Shown: positions 23,814-37,500 of the stretch, piece after piece
Position numbering within the stretch: position 1 is the stretch's first letter
Layout of the letters: the number at the start of each line of letters is the position of its first letter
Source of the DNA: Climacteris rufus
Taxonomy: Eukaryota > Chordata > Aves > Passeriformes > Climacteridae
DNA: 64,000 nt
Direction: 5' to 3'
NCBI GenBank assembly: GCA_013398175.1
Contig: VZRZ01006170.1
Span: forward strand, 351,291 to 415,290
The notes under the pieces: generated by a model
Told to the model about the DNA's origin: nothing
What the model saw: the letters and a program-made list of their open reading frames with translations, nothing else
Databases searched by the model: none
Made by a program: the position numbers and the translations under genes

Positions 23814-26379
23814 GGTAGCTGCATGTTTGCCACATCTTACTAAACTGGTGTCAATCTCGAGCAAAGAACAATGTGGTGTGGCTCCACAGGAAATAAAACC
23901 CCAAATGGGCTCAAAGTTTGTGAAATAGTGGTTTGGAAAAAAATACCAGCCAAACTGAGAACACTGAGTGGTAACTCATGGAAAAGCTCTTGTGTCAGAG
24001 TCCTTAGGTGGCAAAGAGTTAAAAGTATTTGTATAGTAACTAAAAATCTTTTGTCTTCTTGTCTAAATCTTGTCTAAAAACTGGGAAAGCAGCCCTTTAC
24101 TCTAAAAGGAGTGCACCTTTTAGCTGTTGGAAACTTCAGGTGCTGCACTCAGGTGGCAGCTGGTTTGTTTGTTTCTCCATATCACTGTAAACTTTAAATG
24201 ATATTTTTGCCTTCTAATATTAATTCCTTGGCCATTTACAACCTCAGAGTGGGTAAAGCAGGTTCTAAGCACACACAGAAAATCAGAAATATAAAAATAC
24301 ACTGCTCAGTTTTGTGCACAATTACCAAGACCAGTTTGTAAGGAAACGACCAAAACTACCATTTCTTGTATCCACTGCAGTTCCCTTCCCCTCTGCTCTT
24401 CAAGGATAATTCTGTGAGCATTGGAAAGAATTGTCTTGGGCACATTTATTTTGGAAGGGGGAGGTTCCAAATCCACCAGTTTAAATGTTGCACCATTCAA
24501 TATATTCTGTTAATTGTGGTATCCCCACGCTGCAAACCAACCAAATCAGGTCTGTATGATTAGAAAATAAATTCAATAAATGGGACTGAGGAGTAAGATC
24601 AGCTTCATGAGATGAACCACTGAGGAACACCAACATCGTTTCTAAAGCTCTGTAGATTTGTAAAATCTCAACCCAAAAAACCTCACCCTGTTTCAGTATT
24701 TGTGCTTTTTCCCAAAGGACACAAGAAGTCGCTGCTTTGTGCCCCTCAGGCTGTGAAGGAAGAAGGCAGGAGCAGCAAGGGGCTGTGACTCTTGGGGTGC
24801 AGAGGGGTGGGGAGCACCCAGGGGTTCCCCTTGCCCAGAGCAGAGAATTGGGGTTGGGGGGAGGTTGGATGGGGAAGGTGAAGCCCCAAGAGGGATGTGC
24901 TGTGCACAGGTGAGCAGTTTGCCCTGGCAGGGGCAGTGAGGTGGATCTGGGCTGGCACTGAGCTGGGAGGATCCGTGGGTCCTACACCAGCCCTGCTGGG
25001 AACAAACACATTGGGATGAACTTCTGTCACTCAGGCCAGCAGAACCCAACCTCACAGAACCTCACAGTTCATCTCTTGATAACTTGGTCTTTCAGCTCTC
25101 TTTTTTTTTCCCCCTAGGCATGTTTTGCCATTTGAAGCTGTCCTGAAGCCACCACCTTTTCCTGCAGCTTCAGGAAGAGGGCAGGTTCATTCCACTCAGA
25201 TAAATGTAATGCTGATTTATCACTAGGTGGGGTTAGGCACAGTTACTGTGTGTGCCTGAATGCTGCCTTAAGAAAAGTGGAATATATTGTGCTTAAGGTG
25301 CTGGGTTTCTCAGGTGCTTCTGTTTAATTTGTATTCTTGGTGGTTTTGTGGATCCTACCTCCCAAACTGCTTTGCTCCAGAGGAGCAAATGTTTCCTGGC
25401 CTCTCTCCTGCTAATTTAACAGTCTGGTACTTAACACTGGAGATCAGAAATACTATGAGATATGGGAAATAAAAAGTGTATCAGAGGACTTTAATGGGGA
25501 CATCAAGGTTAATATCTGTCTACGCTCTTTCTTGAGAAACTGCAAGCGAGACAATTTATTGGACTGGACCCGAGTTTTATGTTTAATTACCAAAAGCATG
25601 GTTTCCTTAACAGCACAGCTCTCCATCGCTGCCACCCAGAGAAGAGCAGCCAGAAATCCATCAGCTGGGACCTGAACCAAAGGGGACACTCTGCACAGCA
25701 AAGTCAAGCTCGCCATGCACAGGGCTGATACGAGAGACCCCAATAAAAAGACTTCACACCAGGCTAACACTGATGGGAAACTGCTGAATATTCATGAAGC
25801 CACTCTGAAACAGCAATATTTTAGTTATCACGAGATCAAACTACACAGAAGATCAAATAAGGAAAAATTATTTCTTGGCACAGGTTCCTCTGACACTTTC
25901 TTTCCTCACAGCCTGGAACTGCAGGGACACAAGAAGTTTCCCGCAACTTCAAAATAAAAGCATTGCAGAGAGCTGGTTGAACACGGCGAGGATCACACTG
26001 GCATTTTGGTATCATTGGCAGCCTTCCTCGATTATTGACACCCCTGCTCCTGTAACAGCCTGCAGAGCTGCAGCCAGAGCCTCCAGTATTTGTCACTGTC
26101 ACTTCCCAAGTGCTCGGCATTGTTCAGGAAATTGTATGTGTAAAGCAAAACTGCCTGTGCCCAACTCCGCCAAGGCAGCGGGGCTGGGAGGCTGCTTCAA
26201 ACTGAAACAGAGGTTTTATGTGTCCTATTATGTGCCCCAGCAAGAGCCATAAATAATTGTGACAAGGATTTTTTTTCGGTGTTACATGTGAAAGTCCTTG
26301 ACTGTGCCTCCTGCTCCGGCTCCCCCTCCCTCCCGAGCACTACAGCTGCCAAGCTGCATGATGATAGATGGCACTCTGC

Positions 26380-26600
26380 AGCAAATGACAGCCCGATAGA
26401 TTTTTTAGTTTGTGCTTTAGAGAGAATCAGATATGCTGTATAAAGCAATAAAAAAAGCATACTCACAAGGTGGGTTAAAAATAGCTGGCACAGCAGGAGA
26501 TGAGTTTGCTGTTTATCAAAAAGTTAAATCTTCACATGCAAAGTCCAGGTGATGTGTTAATTCTTCTAAATCTTAGCCAGTAGTAATTTTCATGGACAAA
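26380..26600. promoter_or_regulatory. Candidate conserved non-coding element
   Basis: Repeat-free sequence with 'aaatgacagcccgataga' (TGACAG, a MEIS/TGIF-like word), 'agcaataaaa', 'aaaatagctggc' and 'gctgtttatcaaaaag' (forkhead-like or TCF-like). It has no open frame and no internal repeats. The texture matches distal enhancers, but this is inference. Confidence 0.27.
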
Positions 26601-27845
26601 CCTATGAGGTGCAATTTTTTACACCCCTCCATCTTTTAACAGAGAATACACTAAAAGCCTGGTTATAAACTTCTCTGAGTAAGGACAGCACACAAAATAC
26701 AAGGGGGAATAGACTTGATCCTTAAAATGAGATGAAGAAAGTCCTGAATCTGTACAAGGTTCTGAATCAAACAAGGGACGTTTGAAAAGTTGGCTTTCAA
26801 ATCAGATCTGGAAACATGAGCCCAGCCTCCCTGCGAACTTCCAGTCATCAAGCCCCTGAAGTCAGCAAGTCTTTACCATGAAATTTGATCAAGATTATTT
26901 GAGAACCAATAAAGAAAATTATTTTCATTTTTGATAGATCGTGTCTGACAAAAAGTACATATTTAGGGTTTTAGGATGTATTATGTTCTCTCATATGCTA
27001 AGATGCAGTAATTTTGGGGTGATAAAGCACCTGGCAATAAGGAAAGTGGGGATTCAGGTGGATCAGAGCCCCCCATCTTTGTGGAACGTGCATTGCAAAG
27101 ACACAGGGAGCCATCGTGGTCAGACAGAAAAGCTGCAGAAGGAAAAGGGTGAGCAAATGCCTCTGTTCCAGTCACTGGTAAAATCTGACAATTACACATA
27201 CATAAAGCAGTAGCTTTTCCTCATGCTTAATATTTTTCAGTAATTGAAAATGACGTTCTGAAGAACAGGATGTTCCCCTGAAATGTACACTGAGCACAGC
27301 TGAGATGTGCAAACTTGGAAGTTGTCCTGTCCTTTCCACTGGATGTTAACTTTACTTGTTTTCCTCTGTGCCTTCTATTGATCTGGATCCTGTGTAACAA
27401 ATGGCCTGGCTTCCCAGCCACCTTGGAAATGTCATGCAGGAGTCAACAAAAATACTTAGTGTATGTTTTATAAAGAATTACAGCTGGCTCTGAATTACTC
27501 TGGCTTTCATCTCTGCAAGCCCAGCCTGGTGCTCTCTGTCGATGGATGAGCAGGAGTACCAGGAAATGATTCAGTGAGCCAGTGAGTTCCCAGTTCATGG
27601 ACATGACAGCCTCAGACATACTTATTCACTCTGCCTCTGTCTCCTCGTACACTACACTTGAAGCTGCTCTGTAATTTAAGAGTACTCAGTATATCAGATC
27701 TCAACTCTTTTTCCCCCCTGATTTCTGATGAATCATGTTAGGAAAGCTGTGGTTTTAACGCTGGAGGATGTGACATAATGCAAAACAGCACAAGAAGTAT
27801 ATTAAAAAAATATGTCTGTCAGACTTTATATTGCTGGAAGGGGAT

Positions 27846-27875
27846 AATTTGAATTATATGCCCATAATTCAAATT
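27846..27875. repeat. Perfect 12-bp inverted repeat
   Basis: The left arm aatttgaattat (27846-27857) and the right arm ataattcaaatt (27864-27875) are exact reverse complements around 'atgccc'. The word 'ggggataatt' occurs just before the left arm and again at about 27877-27886, adding a partial direct repeat. No transposase remnant is nearby. It may be cruciform-prone or a small rearrangement scar. Confidence 0.88.
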
Positions 27876-28439
27876 TGGGGATAATTCAACACCCAAACAG
27901 ATACATTTCTAGCTGTACCCAGTCATCTGATATAATACTGGCTATTGTTTATTACTTACTTGTATGTTGTTACAGCATCACCTCCCTATGCTCTGCTTAG
28001 GGGACAGTTTACATTTCCATAATAAAATCCATTTTCTATAGGTTTATAACTCAGTTTACATTTCACAAGGCTGCTGCCTGGCATATGAATTTCAGTCCAA
28101 TTCCTTTTGGTTTAACTAAAATTTCAAAACAGCCTGTTAAAAAAAAAAAATTAATCAATGCACTGGAGAAATACGTAATGCCATTTCCCAGCCCAAGGAG
28201 TTTAAGTAACTCCCAGCTATTCACTCGAAAAATGACCTATTAAAGTCCTTTTTACAAGAACCTGATGGATTTAGGACCAAATGGAACTACTTAAATAAGC
28301 AGATGTTCTGGCCTTGCTATATTTAGAGATAAGGGAGCACAGGAATAAAGCACAATGCTTGAGAGGAGAGAGGAGCATCTCCTGCAGGATGTGACAGCAG
28401 CAATCCACAGGAACCCTGGTACCCAGTGTGCCCACCATG

Positions 28440-28735
28440 GGAACAGTGCCAGGGGCCTCACAGGGGGCTTAGGGACCAAATTCACCACAGACAGGGAATG
28501 GCTGGAGGGGGTTGGGATGGAGATCAGGGAAGGTTCTTCTTTCCCCAGAGGGTGCTGGGCACTGCCCAGGCTCCCCAGGGATGGTCCCAAGGCTGCCAGA
28601 GCTCCAGGGGAGTTTGGACAGCGCTGCCAGGGATGCCCAGGGTGGGGTTTTTGGGGTGTCTGTGCAGGGACAGGGGTTGGAGCAATGATCCTGTGGGTCT
28701 CTTCCAGCTCAGGGTATTCAGTGATTCGAAATTCA
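28440..28735 (+). repeat. CR1 LINE 3' fragment, plus orientation
   Basis: The core reads 'ggttcttctttccccagagg', 'gtgctgggcactgcccaggc', 'ggctgccagagctccagggg', 'tttggacagcgctgccaggg' and 'ctcttccagctcagggtatt', ending near 'cagtgattc'. This is the GC-rich passerine-type CR1 3' region. It closely parallels the copy at 31838-32195. Open frames across it on both strands are incidental, and no reverse-transcriptase domain remains. Confidence 0.85.
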
Positions 28736-28739
28736 CTGA

Positions 28740-31700
28740 GGGATCTAATTCCTGGAGGAACAAAGGTTCCCTGACTTCCATGCTGATGTCTCCTCCAGTG
28801 CCCACACTGAGAAGCCTGGGGCAGAGGTGTGGGTTGTTATTTAAAGGATAAAACCACAAATACCTATCTCACAGTGACCTGACGAGGGGCAGGGCTGAGC
28901 AGTGCCCTCTCTGCAGGCAGCTGGCTCATCCTCCACATTCCTCCATCCACACCTCCTCAATTTCCCACAAACTCTCAATTTCCACCCCAATATTCTCCAC
29001 TCTCACATTACACTGCCCTCACTGCACAATTAAAGGACATGTATTAACTTTTTATTTCCCTATCACTTTCCATTTTCCCAGGATTTCTGAGCGAGGAGCA
29101 CTGACAAAAGCTGAAGGAATTGCCAGGGATCTGATCACAGAGCCTGATTTAATGCCTGCCCACCAGAAGCAATGAACTAAAGATTGAATGGATGTTCCTG
29201 CTCAGTGGAAGAACTTCTCCCAGTTTCCCAAAGGTGCCTCTTCCATTTGCTGAAATACCCTGAAATAACAAAATATCGTCAGCCACACAAACAGAAAATA
29301 ACCTAAGTGTCTCCTCACAGTGACACCCTCTCTACCTGTGCTCAGGAAGCTGTTACAGCATCAGCTGTGGAGTTATGAGAGTTAAAATGGGGAAACAAAA
29401 GGCTTTCCTACCCCACTGAGATGTGTGGTCAGTACACACATGAGAAAATGTGAAATCTGTCTCTGATAACTGGTCACCAGAACATACAATCAGGCTTGCT
29501 GTTTTCCTGATTAGTTCTGGAAAAACAATTACTTATTTTAAATCCATTAAATTAGAATTTAATGGAAACCAGTCAGTATTGACAAACACACAGCCATCTC
29601 AAACACAGGGGTGTCTGTTCCTGGTGCAATGACAACTCCAACCTTTCCATATCCCCTTATTGCTGTTTCAATCAGTGTGTTTGCAGAGCTGCCAAGAGCT
29701 TGGGAGGATCCAGGGGTTATGGGAGAAGCCAAAATCTACTGGAAGACAAAGGTAATGCAACTGCATTCCCAATTCTGGGCCGTGCCTCTCCCAGATGCCC
29801 CTGAGCAGGAGGAATCGGGGAGAGGGTGAGATGTGGCTCCTTCCCAGACAAATCCCAGAGCTTTGCTTGTGCTCAACAGGAGCAGGGGTTATAAAGCAGG
29901 TTTGTGACTTTGGATGCAGCTTTGGAATTTGTTAGACTAGTGCTGGTCTTTTTGATTCTTCCAGGGTTTGTGATCTCAGCCTTGCCGAGCAGGGCTCTTT
30001 TCAAGCAGCCATCCCAGATTTTACACAGGTTGATACATGTGTCTCTAATCATCAGAGCCAAAGTAGGGTTGCACCTCATAAACATTGTCTTTCTTGGAAG
30101 AAAATGTTTGCTTTCAGGTCAAACTGAATCACTGGGCAGGCAAGGAGGAGGAAAGGGGGAGTTTATTATGCATGTCTGGTCTGTCCAAGAGAAGACGGGA
30201 TTAACAGCTAATTTCCTGCCATTATATTTCAGCCCCAAAGAAAGCTTTTTCAAAGAAATGACTTGCATCTCAAAATGACTAAACCTCTGCAAGGAACAAA
30301 GATGAGAATCTCACCAGGACACAGTTTGAATTCCAACTCCTCCTTTGTAACTCTACTACGGAATTATGAAGTTGTTGTAAATCTTTACAAAGAACAAACC
30401 CAGCAAACTCTGCCTCTACCTGAGACCAGGGCCCTGGGCCAGGAGCAAACTCCTCAGTCTGTGCTGCCAGTCCTGGAGTTCCAGGGATGTGCCCCCTGTC
30501 ACAGGTTGTGGAGTTTGGAGCTGGGAGCTGCTCCAGTTCCACAAACCCACGTGAGTCAGGTCTCTTGTGATCACATTTGAAAAGGCTGTGGAAGCCAAAG
30601 ACAATTTGAAAGTGAGCTGCACGCATTAGACTTGCCCAACCTGCTCGCTAAAACCTCCTGGTTTCCACTTCTGGAACCCTGAGATGCCACCTGCAGACAG
30701 CTGCCTCTTACCTGCTCATGTGTGTGAGCCAAATGTTCAACTGTGCTCCTGGAAAGGAGGGTGAAGCTGTTTGAAAATCCATCCTTAAACACCTCAGTCC
30801 CTTCTTTTCTTTCTGCAACAGACTATTCTGAGTACTTGTAGAGAAGCAGGTCTGTAACATTTTCTCCTCTCACCTTAGCAATTTTCATTTTTCTTTTCAC
30901 TCCCAGGGTTCAGAAAAAAAATGGAGAGAGAGGGAAGAAACAGCCTAGACATGAAATTACCTGTAACTCCAGGAGTCTGGGCAAGATTCTGCAGTGCTGT
31001 GTTTGCAGAGAGCATCCCCAGCACCACAGGGTGAGCCCCTGCTCCCCTTTCCATCCCTCACAGAACATGGGAAGGCAATGGCTACAAACCAATTCAGAGC
31101 AAGTCCTGCCTGTGTGGGAGTGCTAAACTGTCCAACGACCTTCATAGGCACAGTCTCACCCCAAATTTTAGATTTACAAACTTACAGATGAGCAGAAAAC
31201 TGTGCATAATGGTGAGCAAAGAGTTATTGCTGCCTGCACCAGACACTGAGCGATTTAACCAGCGTGCCCATCTCTGAGGTTCCATCAGTTAAGCCAAGAA
31301 AGGAGCAGAGTGAGGAATTACTGAGGGCCAGTAACACTGTCAAACTCACTGGAATGAATTCTCTGCTCATGGAAATCTACTGAAGTCAAGGGAACAACAT
31401 TAGGGAATTTAGTCTGTTAAATTAAAATAATATGGATTAATGCAGTGTTCTGGAGGCATTTCTACCTGCATCAATATTGCCATTGAATATTGTGAAAACA
31501 TTGTGACTCCATTGGAAAATGGAGAGAAAGGGAATATTAGCTACTGAAAAGGAAACAACCTATGACTTGGCAGATCAATTAATTACACTTAAAACCTGCA
31601 CTGTGTTTGGCTTCTCTTTAGCCAGGTTAATGTGACAGAAATAGAAAAACAAGCAGCACCTCACCGTGCTCCTCTCAGTGTTTAATACTCTGCACGTGTG

Positions 31701-31835
31701 GTTCATGGCAGTCACCCCTCGTTCCCATCTCCACATTGCACAGGGGACACTTTCTCCCAGGGACAGGTTTCCCAAGTGACACAGAGGGCTGTGAGGGTGG
31801 TGAAGGGCTGGAGGGGCCATAGGAGGAGCAGCTGA
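28740..31835. other. Unique non-coding DNA between two CR1 copies
   Basis: About 3 kb with no recognised gene or repeat. Frames of 100 to 124 codons near 29.9-30.6 kb overlap on both strands and carry no known domain. Nothing else can be supported. Confidence 0.5.
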
Positions 31836-31837
31836 GG

Positions 31838-32195
31838 TCACTTGGCTTGTTCAGCTGGAGGAGACCGAAGGGAGACTGATCCCTGTCTCCAGCTTCCCTG
31901 AGAGGGGCCGTGCAGGGACAGGCACTGATCCCTCTGGTGACCAGGGCAGCACCTGAGGGAAGGGCTGGAGCTGTGCCAGGGCAGGGTTAGGTGGATACCA
32001 GGGAAAGGTTCTTCCCCAGAGGGTGCTGAGCACTGCCCAGGCTGCCCAGGGAATGGGCACAGCCCTGAGGCTGCCAGAGCTCCAGGGGGGTTTGGACAGC
32101 GCTGCCAGGGATGCCCAGGGTGGGATTGTTGGGGTGTCTGTGCAGGGACTGGGTGATCCCTGGGGGTCCCTTCCAGCTCAGGGTATTCCATGGAT
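31838..32195 (+). repeat. CR1 LINE 3' fragment, plus orientation, longer copy
   Basis: It starts in a CR1 segment ('ggcttgttcagctggaggag', 'accgaagggagactgatccc') and runs through 'ggttcttccccagagggtgc', 'tttggacagcgctgccaggg', 'gggtgtctgtgcagggactg' to 'cccttccagctcagggtatt'. It resembles the 28440-28735 copy closely over the last 230 bp. Several overlapping open frames arise only because this element is GC-rich. Confidence 0.9.
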
Positions 32196-32199
32196 CTGT

Positions 32200-34220
32200 G
32201 TCCACCCTGCTGGCCCTGTCGGATCCGCTCTCCCTGGGTGCAGCCACTGGACACTCCCGCCCGGAGCACTGGGATGTGCTCCCCACTCCACACCCAGGAC
32301 TGGGCCCATTGGAAACGCCTCTCTCAGCACCTGGTGGTCAGCACAGCTCTGCCAGCCCCCAGCACACGTAAGCCCCACCGTTTTCTCTCAGGCTTCAATA
32401 AGATAAATGAGTTTAATTCATCCTTTGTCTAAGTAGGGACAACTCCTAGAAATTGCACTGGAGTTGAATGCCTTGGCTTAATCCCTAAATTCATTCCTCT
32501 AAACAAAAATCTGCCTCAGAATCACTGCTCTTATGGCTGTCATTAGTAGGAGGTATTTGTGACATATATGCTTTAAAAATTCCCCATCTAATCGTCATCA
32601 GCATAAAAGATCTCTCCGAGCACTCTGGGTCAGATTCTGATTGCAGCTCACCACCACCAATATGAAAAACAGAGGCTGTGTGGAATTTGTTTCAAAATTA
32701 CATTTGTTCAGAGCCACGTAACAAAAGAAGTCAGGATCTAGATTAATTATCATGATTATCCTCCAACTCAGAAGCCAGTCAGTCCTCAGCAACAGATTTC
32801 TTTTTGAAGCTGTACACAATTGCTGATGGGAGCTCGCAGCTTACGCACACAAACCTCCAAATAATACACAAAGGCCAGTAAATAAAACAAAATAACATAA
32901 AAACTCCTATTGCCAAAATTAAGGAGAAAGCAACCCTGAGAAATATGTATTTAACTCTTCCCTGCATAGCCAAAGTTGCTAGGGAACGAGGCAGCCTCGC
33001 AAACTGCCACTACAATTACATTTACAAAGAGCTGACAGGGATTGACCTTTGCCTACTCCTTCCTGTCTGCCTTTTACCAGGCATGGAAAAGCCTGGTGGC
33101 TTGACAAACACGTTTGATGGGCACATTTGCAGACAGCAGGCTGTCTGCAGGGGTGAGGTGGCCCTCTCCTGCCAGCCTGCCAGCAACTAAAGATGCTTTT
33201 ACGAGCACCACGACTGTCAGTGTTGAGCTCCTCTAGGAAAAGGTGGGCTTCCCTTCCCTGAGCTTTTACGAGCTTTGGAAGTAGGAAATTTGTTCAGCAC
33301 TTTAAAGCACAGCACTCTCAGCCCCATCAAGTAGTCCCGTCACCATCTATTAGAGGAATCGCAGAGTAATTCCTGGAAAAAATTTAAATAAAGGCTCATA
33401 CGGCCAAAAGCACACGTGCAAAACTTGCCAAGTACAGGCTGTGAGTTTGTACAAAGTTGCAGGGGTTGTGTATGAACGTTGCTAAATGGAGGTGCTACCC
33501 CAAATTCCACAAAACCCCCTAAAAATATGCATTTAAAACTTGTGCATATTTAATATCATCAGCTAAGATATTCTGTGCCATTATCTGTATATTTTAATAA
33601 TTGCAACTTTCAATGGTAGTGACATAAAAACAATTACTTTTTGAAATTTCTTCATGTATATGCATTTGAAACTACACAGCCATTAAAAACAGTCTGTCGA
33701 ATTAAAGGTTGTGCAATTAATTAAGTGCAAATCCTGTAAAACTGGACCAAGGAGAAAATTCATCAAATGGGTGAAATATGACCTATCTTGTCCAAAAGAC
33801 AAATATGTTTAAACAAAATATGAAAATTGATGACAAAATTACTGGTAGCAAAATGCACACAGAGCAAATATGAGACAGCTGCACTCGGATTCAGCACGGG
33901 AGGTTCACCCTCACGGAATTTGTGATTCATTATCTCCACTGTCTTGTAAAACTTTTCCCAGTTAATCTCCAAAGTATGGCCTTTGTACCCACGATAATAA
34001 AAATTCTCAATAAAATCACATATAACTGTTTAGCTGTGATTTACTGTCCCTTGCCAGAATGGGGTGAGATCTATTATCAGTTGGATGTGGGTATCCAGCA
34101 GCAAGATCTCACTCTGCCACTGGGAATCTCCGCCTTTTCCAGCTGCTGCTTCCAAGGCTCATCCCTCACACCTCATCCTCTGGTGTGACCCAGGTGGGGA
34201 CAGGGGCTCTGTCTCTGCTC
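32200..34220. other. Unique non-coding DNA
   Basis: No gene or repeat is recognised. AT-rich stretches alternate with GC-richer patches, and short frames on both strands carry no domain. Confidence 0.5.
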
Positions 34221-34224
34221 TGGG

Positions 34225-34538
34225 ACACGGAGGTGACAAGGGACACTGGGAGGGTGCAGCAAGGTGGGGATCGGGCTCTGCTCCCAGGGAACAGGGACAG
34301 GAGCAGAGGGAACGGCCTCAGGCTGGGCCAGGGAGGCTCAGCTTGGACAGCAGCGGGAATTTCCCCATGGAAAGGGAGCTCAGGCCTCGGAACTGCCCAA
34401 AGTTTGGAGTGCCCATCCCTGGAGGTGCCCAAGGCAGGCCTGGCCGTGGCACTCAGGGCTCTGGTGGGCATTGGTCACAGCTCACAATCCATGACCTTGG
34501 GGGTCTTTTCCCACTCAGTGATTCTGTGGGGTTCTGTG
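34225..34538 (+). repeat. CR1 LINE 3' fragment, plus orientation, older type
   Basis: Typical CR1 words appear in order: 'cgggctctgctcccagggaa', 'cagggacaggagcagaggga', 'acggcctcaggctgggccag', 'gtgcccatccctggaggtgc', 'tggccgtggcactcagggct', and a terminal 'ggtcttttcccactcagtga' then 'ttctgtgggg'. This follows the common avian CR1 layout, from the 'crew' of host-wide conserved 3' sequence to the octamer-like tail. It is of a different subtype from the 28.4 and 31.8 kb copies. Confidence 0.9.
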
Positions 34539-34539
34539 T

Positions 34540-37500
34540 AAAACCCAAATTTTTGCTGCCATGAAGGAACAGAGTCCTCTCAGCTTTGCCAGCCATGAAA
34601 CTGGATGCCTGGGCCTTGCTGAAGCCACATGGATTCACAGACCATGTCCTGGTTCACCTTTGTGCACAGCGACCTTGGTTTAAAGGGTTTTACTGCCAAA
34701 AAAAAACCCCAACCTAAAAATGAGGCTTTTTCAATTTTATCCACAGCAACCCATTGACAGGGAGAGCTCTACATTCACTGCCTGACACAACTTGAAGGTA
34801 CATTTTCCATATTTCAATAAATTGCTCTAGAAATAAGACAACAGTTGCCTCCTGTTGCCAGTTTTGGTCACAAATCTTCCTGCACTGATTTGCTGGTGTG
34901 CTGCACCTGGAACCCAGTGGCATACTGGGGAGCAGGATTTCCCCAGTCACCTTTAATTTAGTGTTTAATATTAATTAGATCACACAAAAATTAAACACAG
35001 ACTGAAGTATGGTTGTCCTGGTTGTGTAAGAATTTTAAGATATGAAATTCAAGGAATCCAAATTCAAGGAATGCTTTATGTTCCATGAAGCAGAAAAGCT
35101 CACAGCGATGTGTGGGGGAGACTGCGGCCAGGATGGACTTTGCCATGGGGACAGGAACACCTTGAGGGTTCCTGACTGGCATTTTTAGAGAAAGAGAAGT
35201 GTCTTCCCTCATCAAACCAAGGAGCACAGAGTGAACCACTTTTCCCTTTGCTTCCTTTGCACTGGCAGCCTGAGAGGAGCAAGCTGTGCCAGTGGAGAAG
35301 CCAGGCCCAGAGAGGGAATTCTGCCAGGACCTGGGGACTCCAAATCCCTCTGAGAAGATCCCTCCAGCACACCCTGTGCAGGGTGGGCACGCAGGGTGGC
35401 CGTGCACACTTTGGATTACGTGTGCTTGGCACCCTCAGCGGCTTTGGGACTCCACAAATCAAATTCCAATTGAGGAGTGGCTGGTGGAGAGGAGGCGGAC
35501 TGCAGGGAACGCCAGCAACACAGCCTGTTATTTTCATATTAAAATGTAATGGTGCCATTAAAGTTAAAACCACTGTTAAACTTGATTGAGTAAATTAGTT
35601 AATTAACCATAGCATCTCATGCATTCCTCCAAGGCATACCTCAGTTCCTCCAGACAGAGTTCCAGTTGTACATTATCCTAGCTGTGAATTTTAGTATGAT
35701 TGCACTCCTGGAGTGGCTCTCTGTTTGTCAATGAAGAATGCAAGCTGTCTGTTGAATCTGAGATGATTAAAAATTAGCAGGGAAAAAAAGAAATATATTT
35801 CCTTTTTTATCTATTTGATTTTAAGAAATTCTCACTTTTTATAAATTCTTCTTACTCTTTCTCTGCCCTTTGTTGGAAAAACTTATATTAAAATAAGTTA
35901 AAGGTGGAACATTTTGGTCATCTCTAGTTAAGACTGAGTATGCAAAAAATATCAGTTTTTAAAGAACTCGAAAGGAAACTTAACTAGGATAGATTTTTCC
36001 AAATAGGATGTTTGAATTTAATAATGCAAATTTTTAGCTTTTTGCAGGAAAAGTGGCCACAGAGTTTGGATCATGAATTTTGCATCTCCCTACCTAATTT
36101 ACAAATAAGGTAGGCTAAAATACAGATGTTCTGATGTAGAAACACCATGTGAGCAAAAGCTGTCTCATTTGGAAATATGTGTTGATTAAGAAATAAAATA
36201 GATCCATCAAGGTAGCAGACTGTAAACTGAGTATGTTTTCTTTTAACTATTTTATTTTCAATGCGGTTGGAAGAGTTACCCTGTTATCCTAAGCATTCAT
36301 GTAATCCATTCCTAGTGCATTTCCAGAAGAAATTTAGTTTCAGAAGAAATTTTGAAGATTTGAAATTTTTCTGTTACAGAATTGCTCAAAACCTTTCCCA
36401 TCAAAGTACAATTTTCATAACAAACCCCAAACAAATTGCATGCTAACATTCCTGCTCCCATTTTTCCATGTTTGCCTACCAGCATCATCACAAAGTGTGT
36501 TTCACATCCCAAGAACATCCTTTTTGTGACAGGTCCTCTAACTTTGACTCTCACAGCACCACACAAATGACCAACCCACTTATTATATTTTTTATAGTGC
36601 AGCTCTGCCACTGAGATATTTTCCCCAGCCTTCACTGCCTTGGGGAATGCTTCATTTTAAAAACATTAGAACACAATTATGGCAATTCCCCTATGAAAAT
36701 ATGGCTAATTTTCTGCTTTAACCGTCGTAAAATCGATCTCTCAAGCTCTGTTTCACATGATCTCTTCGTAGATCTTCCTGCTTTTCCTCTCCTGCCACAC
36801 CCAATAATGAAGATTCCCTAAATGAGCTCTGCTTCCTTTTTATTTGCATTTTTGCTAACAGATAATACATCTTGGAAAATCACTGCCTGTGTATGGATGA
36901 CCTCAGTGCAAAGTGCAAATGTGACAGATTTGCCCCTCCATCTCACAGATATCCCCGAGGTCACAAGCAATCTGAATGATTCCATATTCTCTACACCACT
37001 CCCTCCATTTCCTAAGCATCCATTACTGCCCTACCTTACACATGATGAACATCCTGTTTTTCCATGTAATATATTTTTTTTTCATTGCCTACTTGATACA
37101 AACAAAGGATTTTGCTGAAGGTCAAGGTATTGATTTAATTCAACCCAAGGGGCTCGTTCCCATCCAGTGACAGATGCAAGGTACCTGTGGGATAATGGAC
37201 TCGTGGGAATGAAAAGGACAGTGGGGTGGATGCTGCTAAAATTGCAGCATTGTTGAGTTATTTCTCCTTTCTCTCTTCTTGAGCATAAAAATGAAGAACA
37301 TTTTTGAAGGAAGAGAACATGCAAAGACCTTGGGTGTGTGGGGTCTCACCATCAGATACCTAAGCAGACCCTTAATTAATAAAGTAAAAATACTTGACCA
37401 TTATCTGTGACATGGACTCTGCAGTTCAATGTTAAAATTCTCACCTGCTATCCAAATTCTTCCTAAAATTAGAAGCCATGTAATGACAAGATTTGGCTGA

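Larger units (their letters stand above)
23815..28400. other. Unique non-coding DNA
   Basis: No supported gene. A G-rich patch lies at 24850-24874 with three runs of at least four G. A candidate regulatory block at 26380-26600 and an inverted repeat at 27846-27875 are listed separately. Open frames near 24.7-25.1 and 25.8-26.3 kb are overlapping, bidirectional and uninformative. Confidence 0.5.

Noticed and set aside
24850..24874. G-rich patch resembling a quadruplex
   Set aside because: Only three runs of at least three G are present; the remaining runs are GG, so it is not canonical.
25218..25236. CTCF-like string around 'cactaggtggggtta'
   Set aside because: The core 'GGTGGCGCT' part of the motif is not matched; too many deviations for a confident site.
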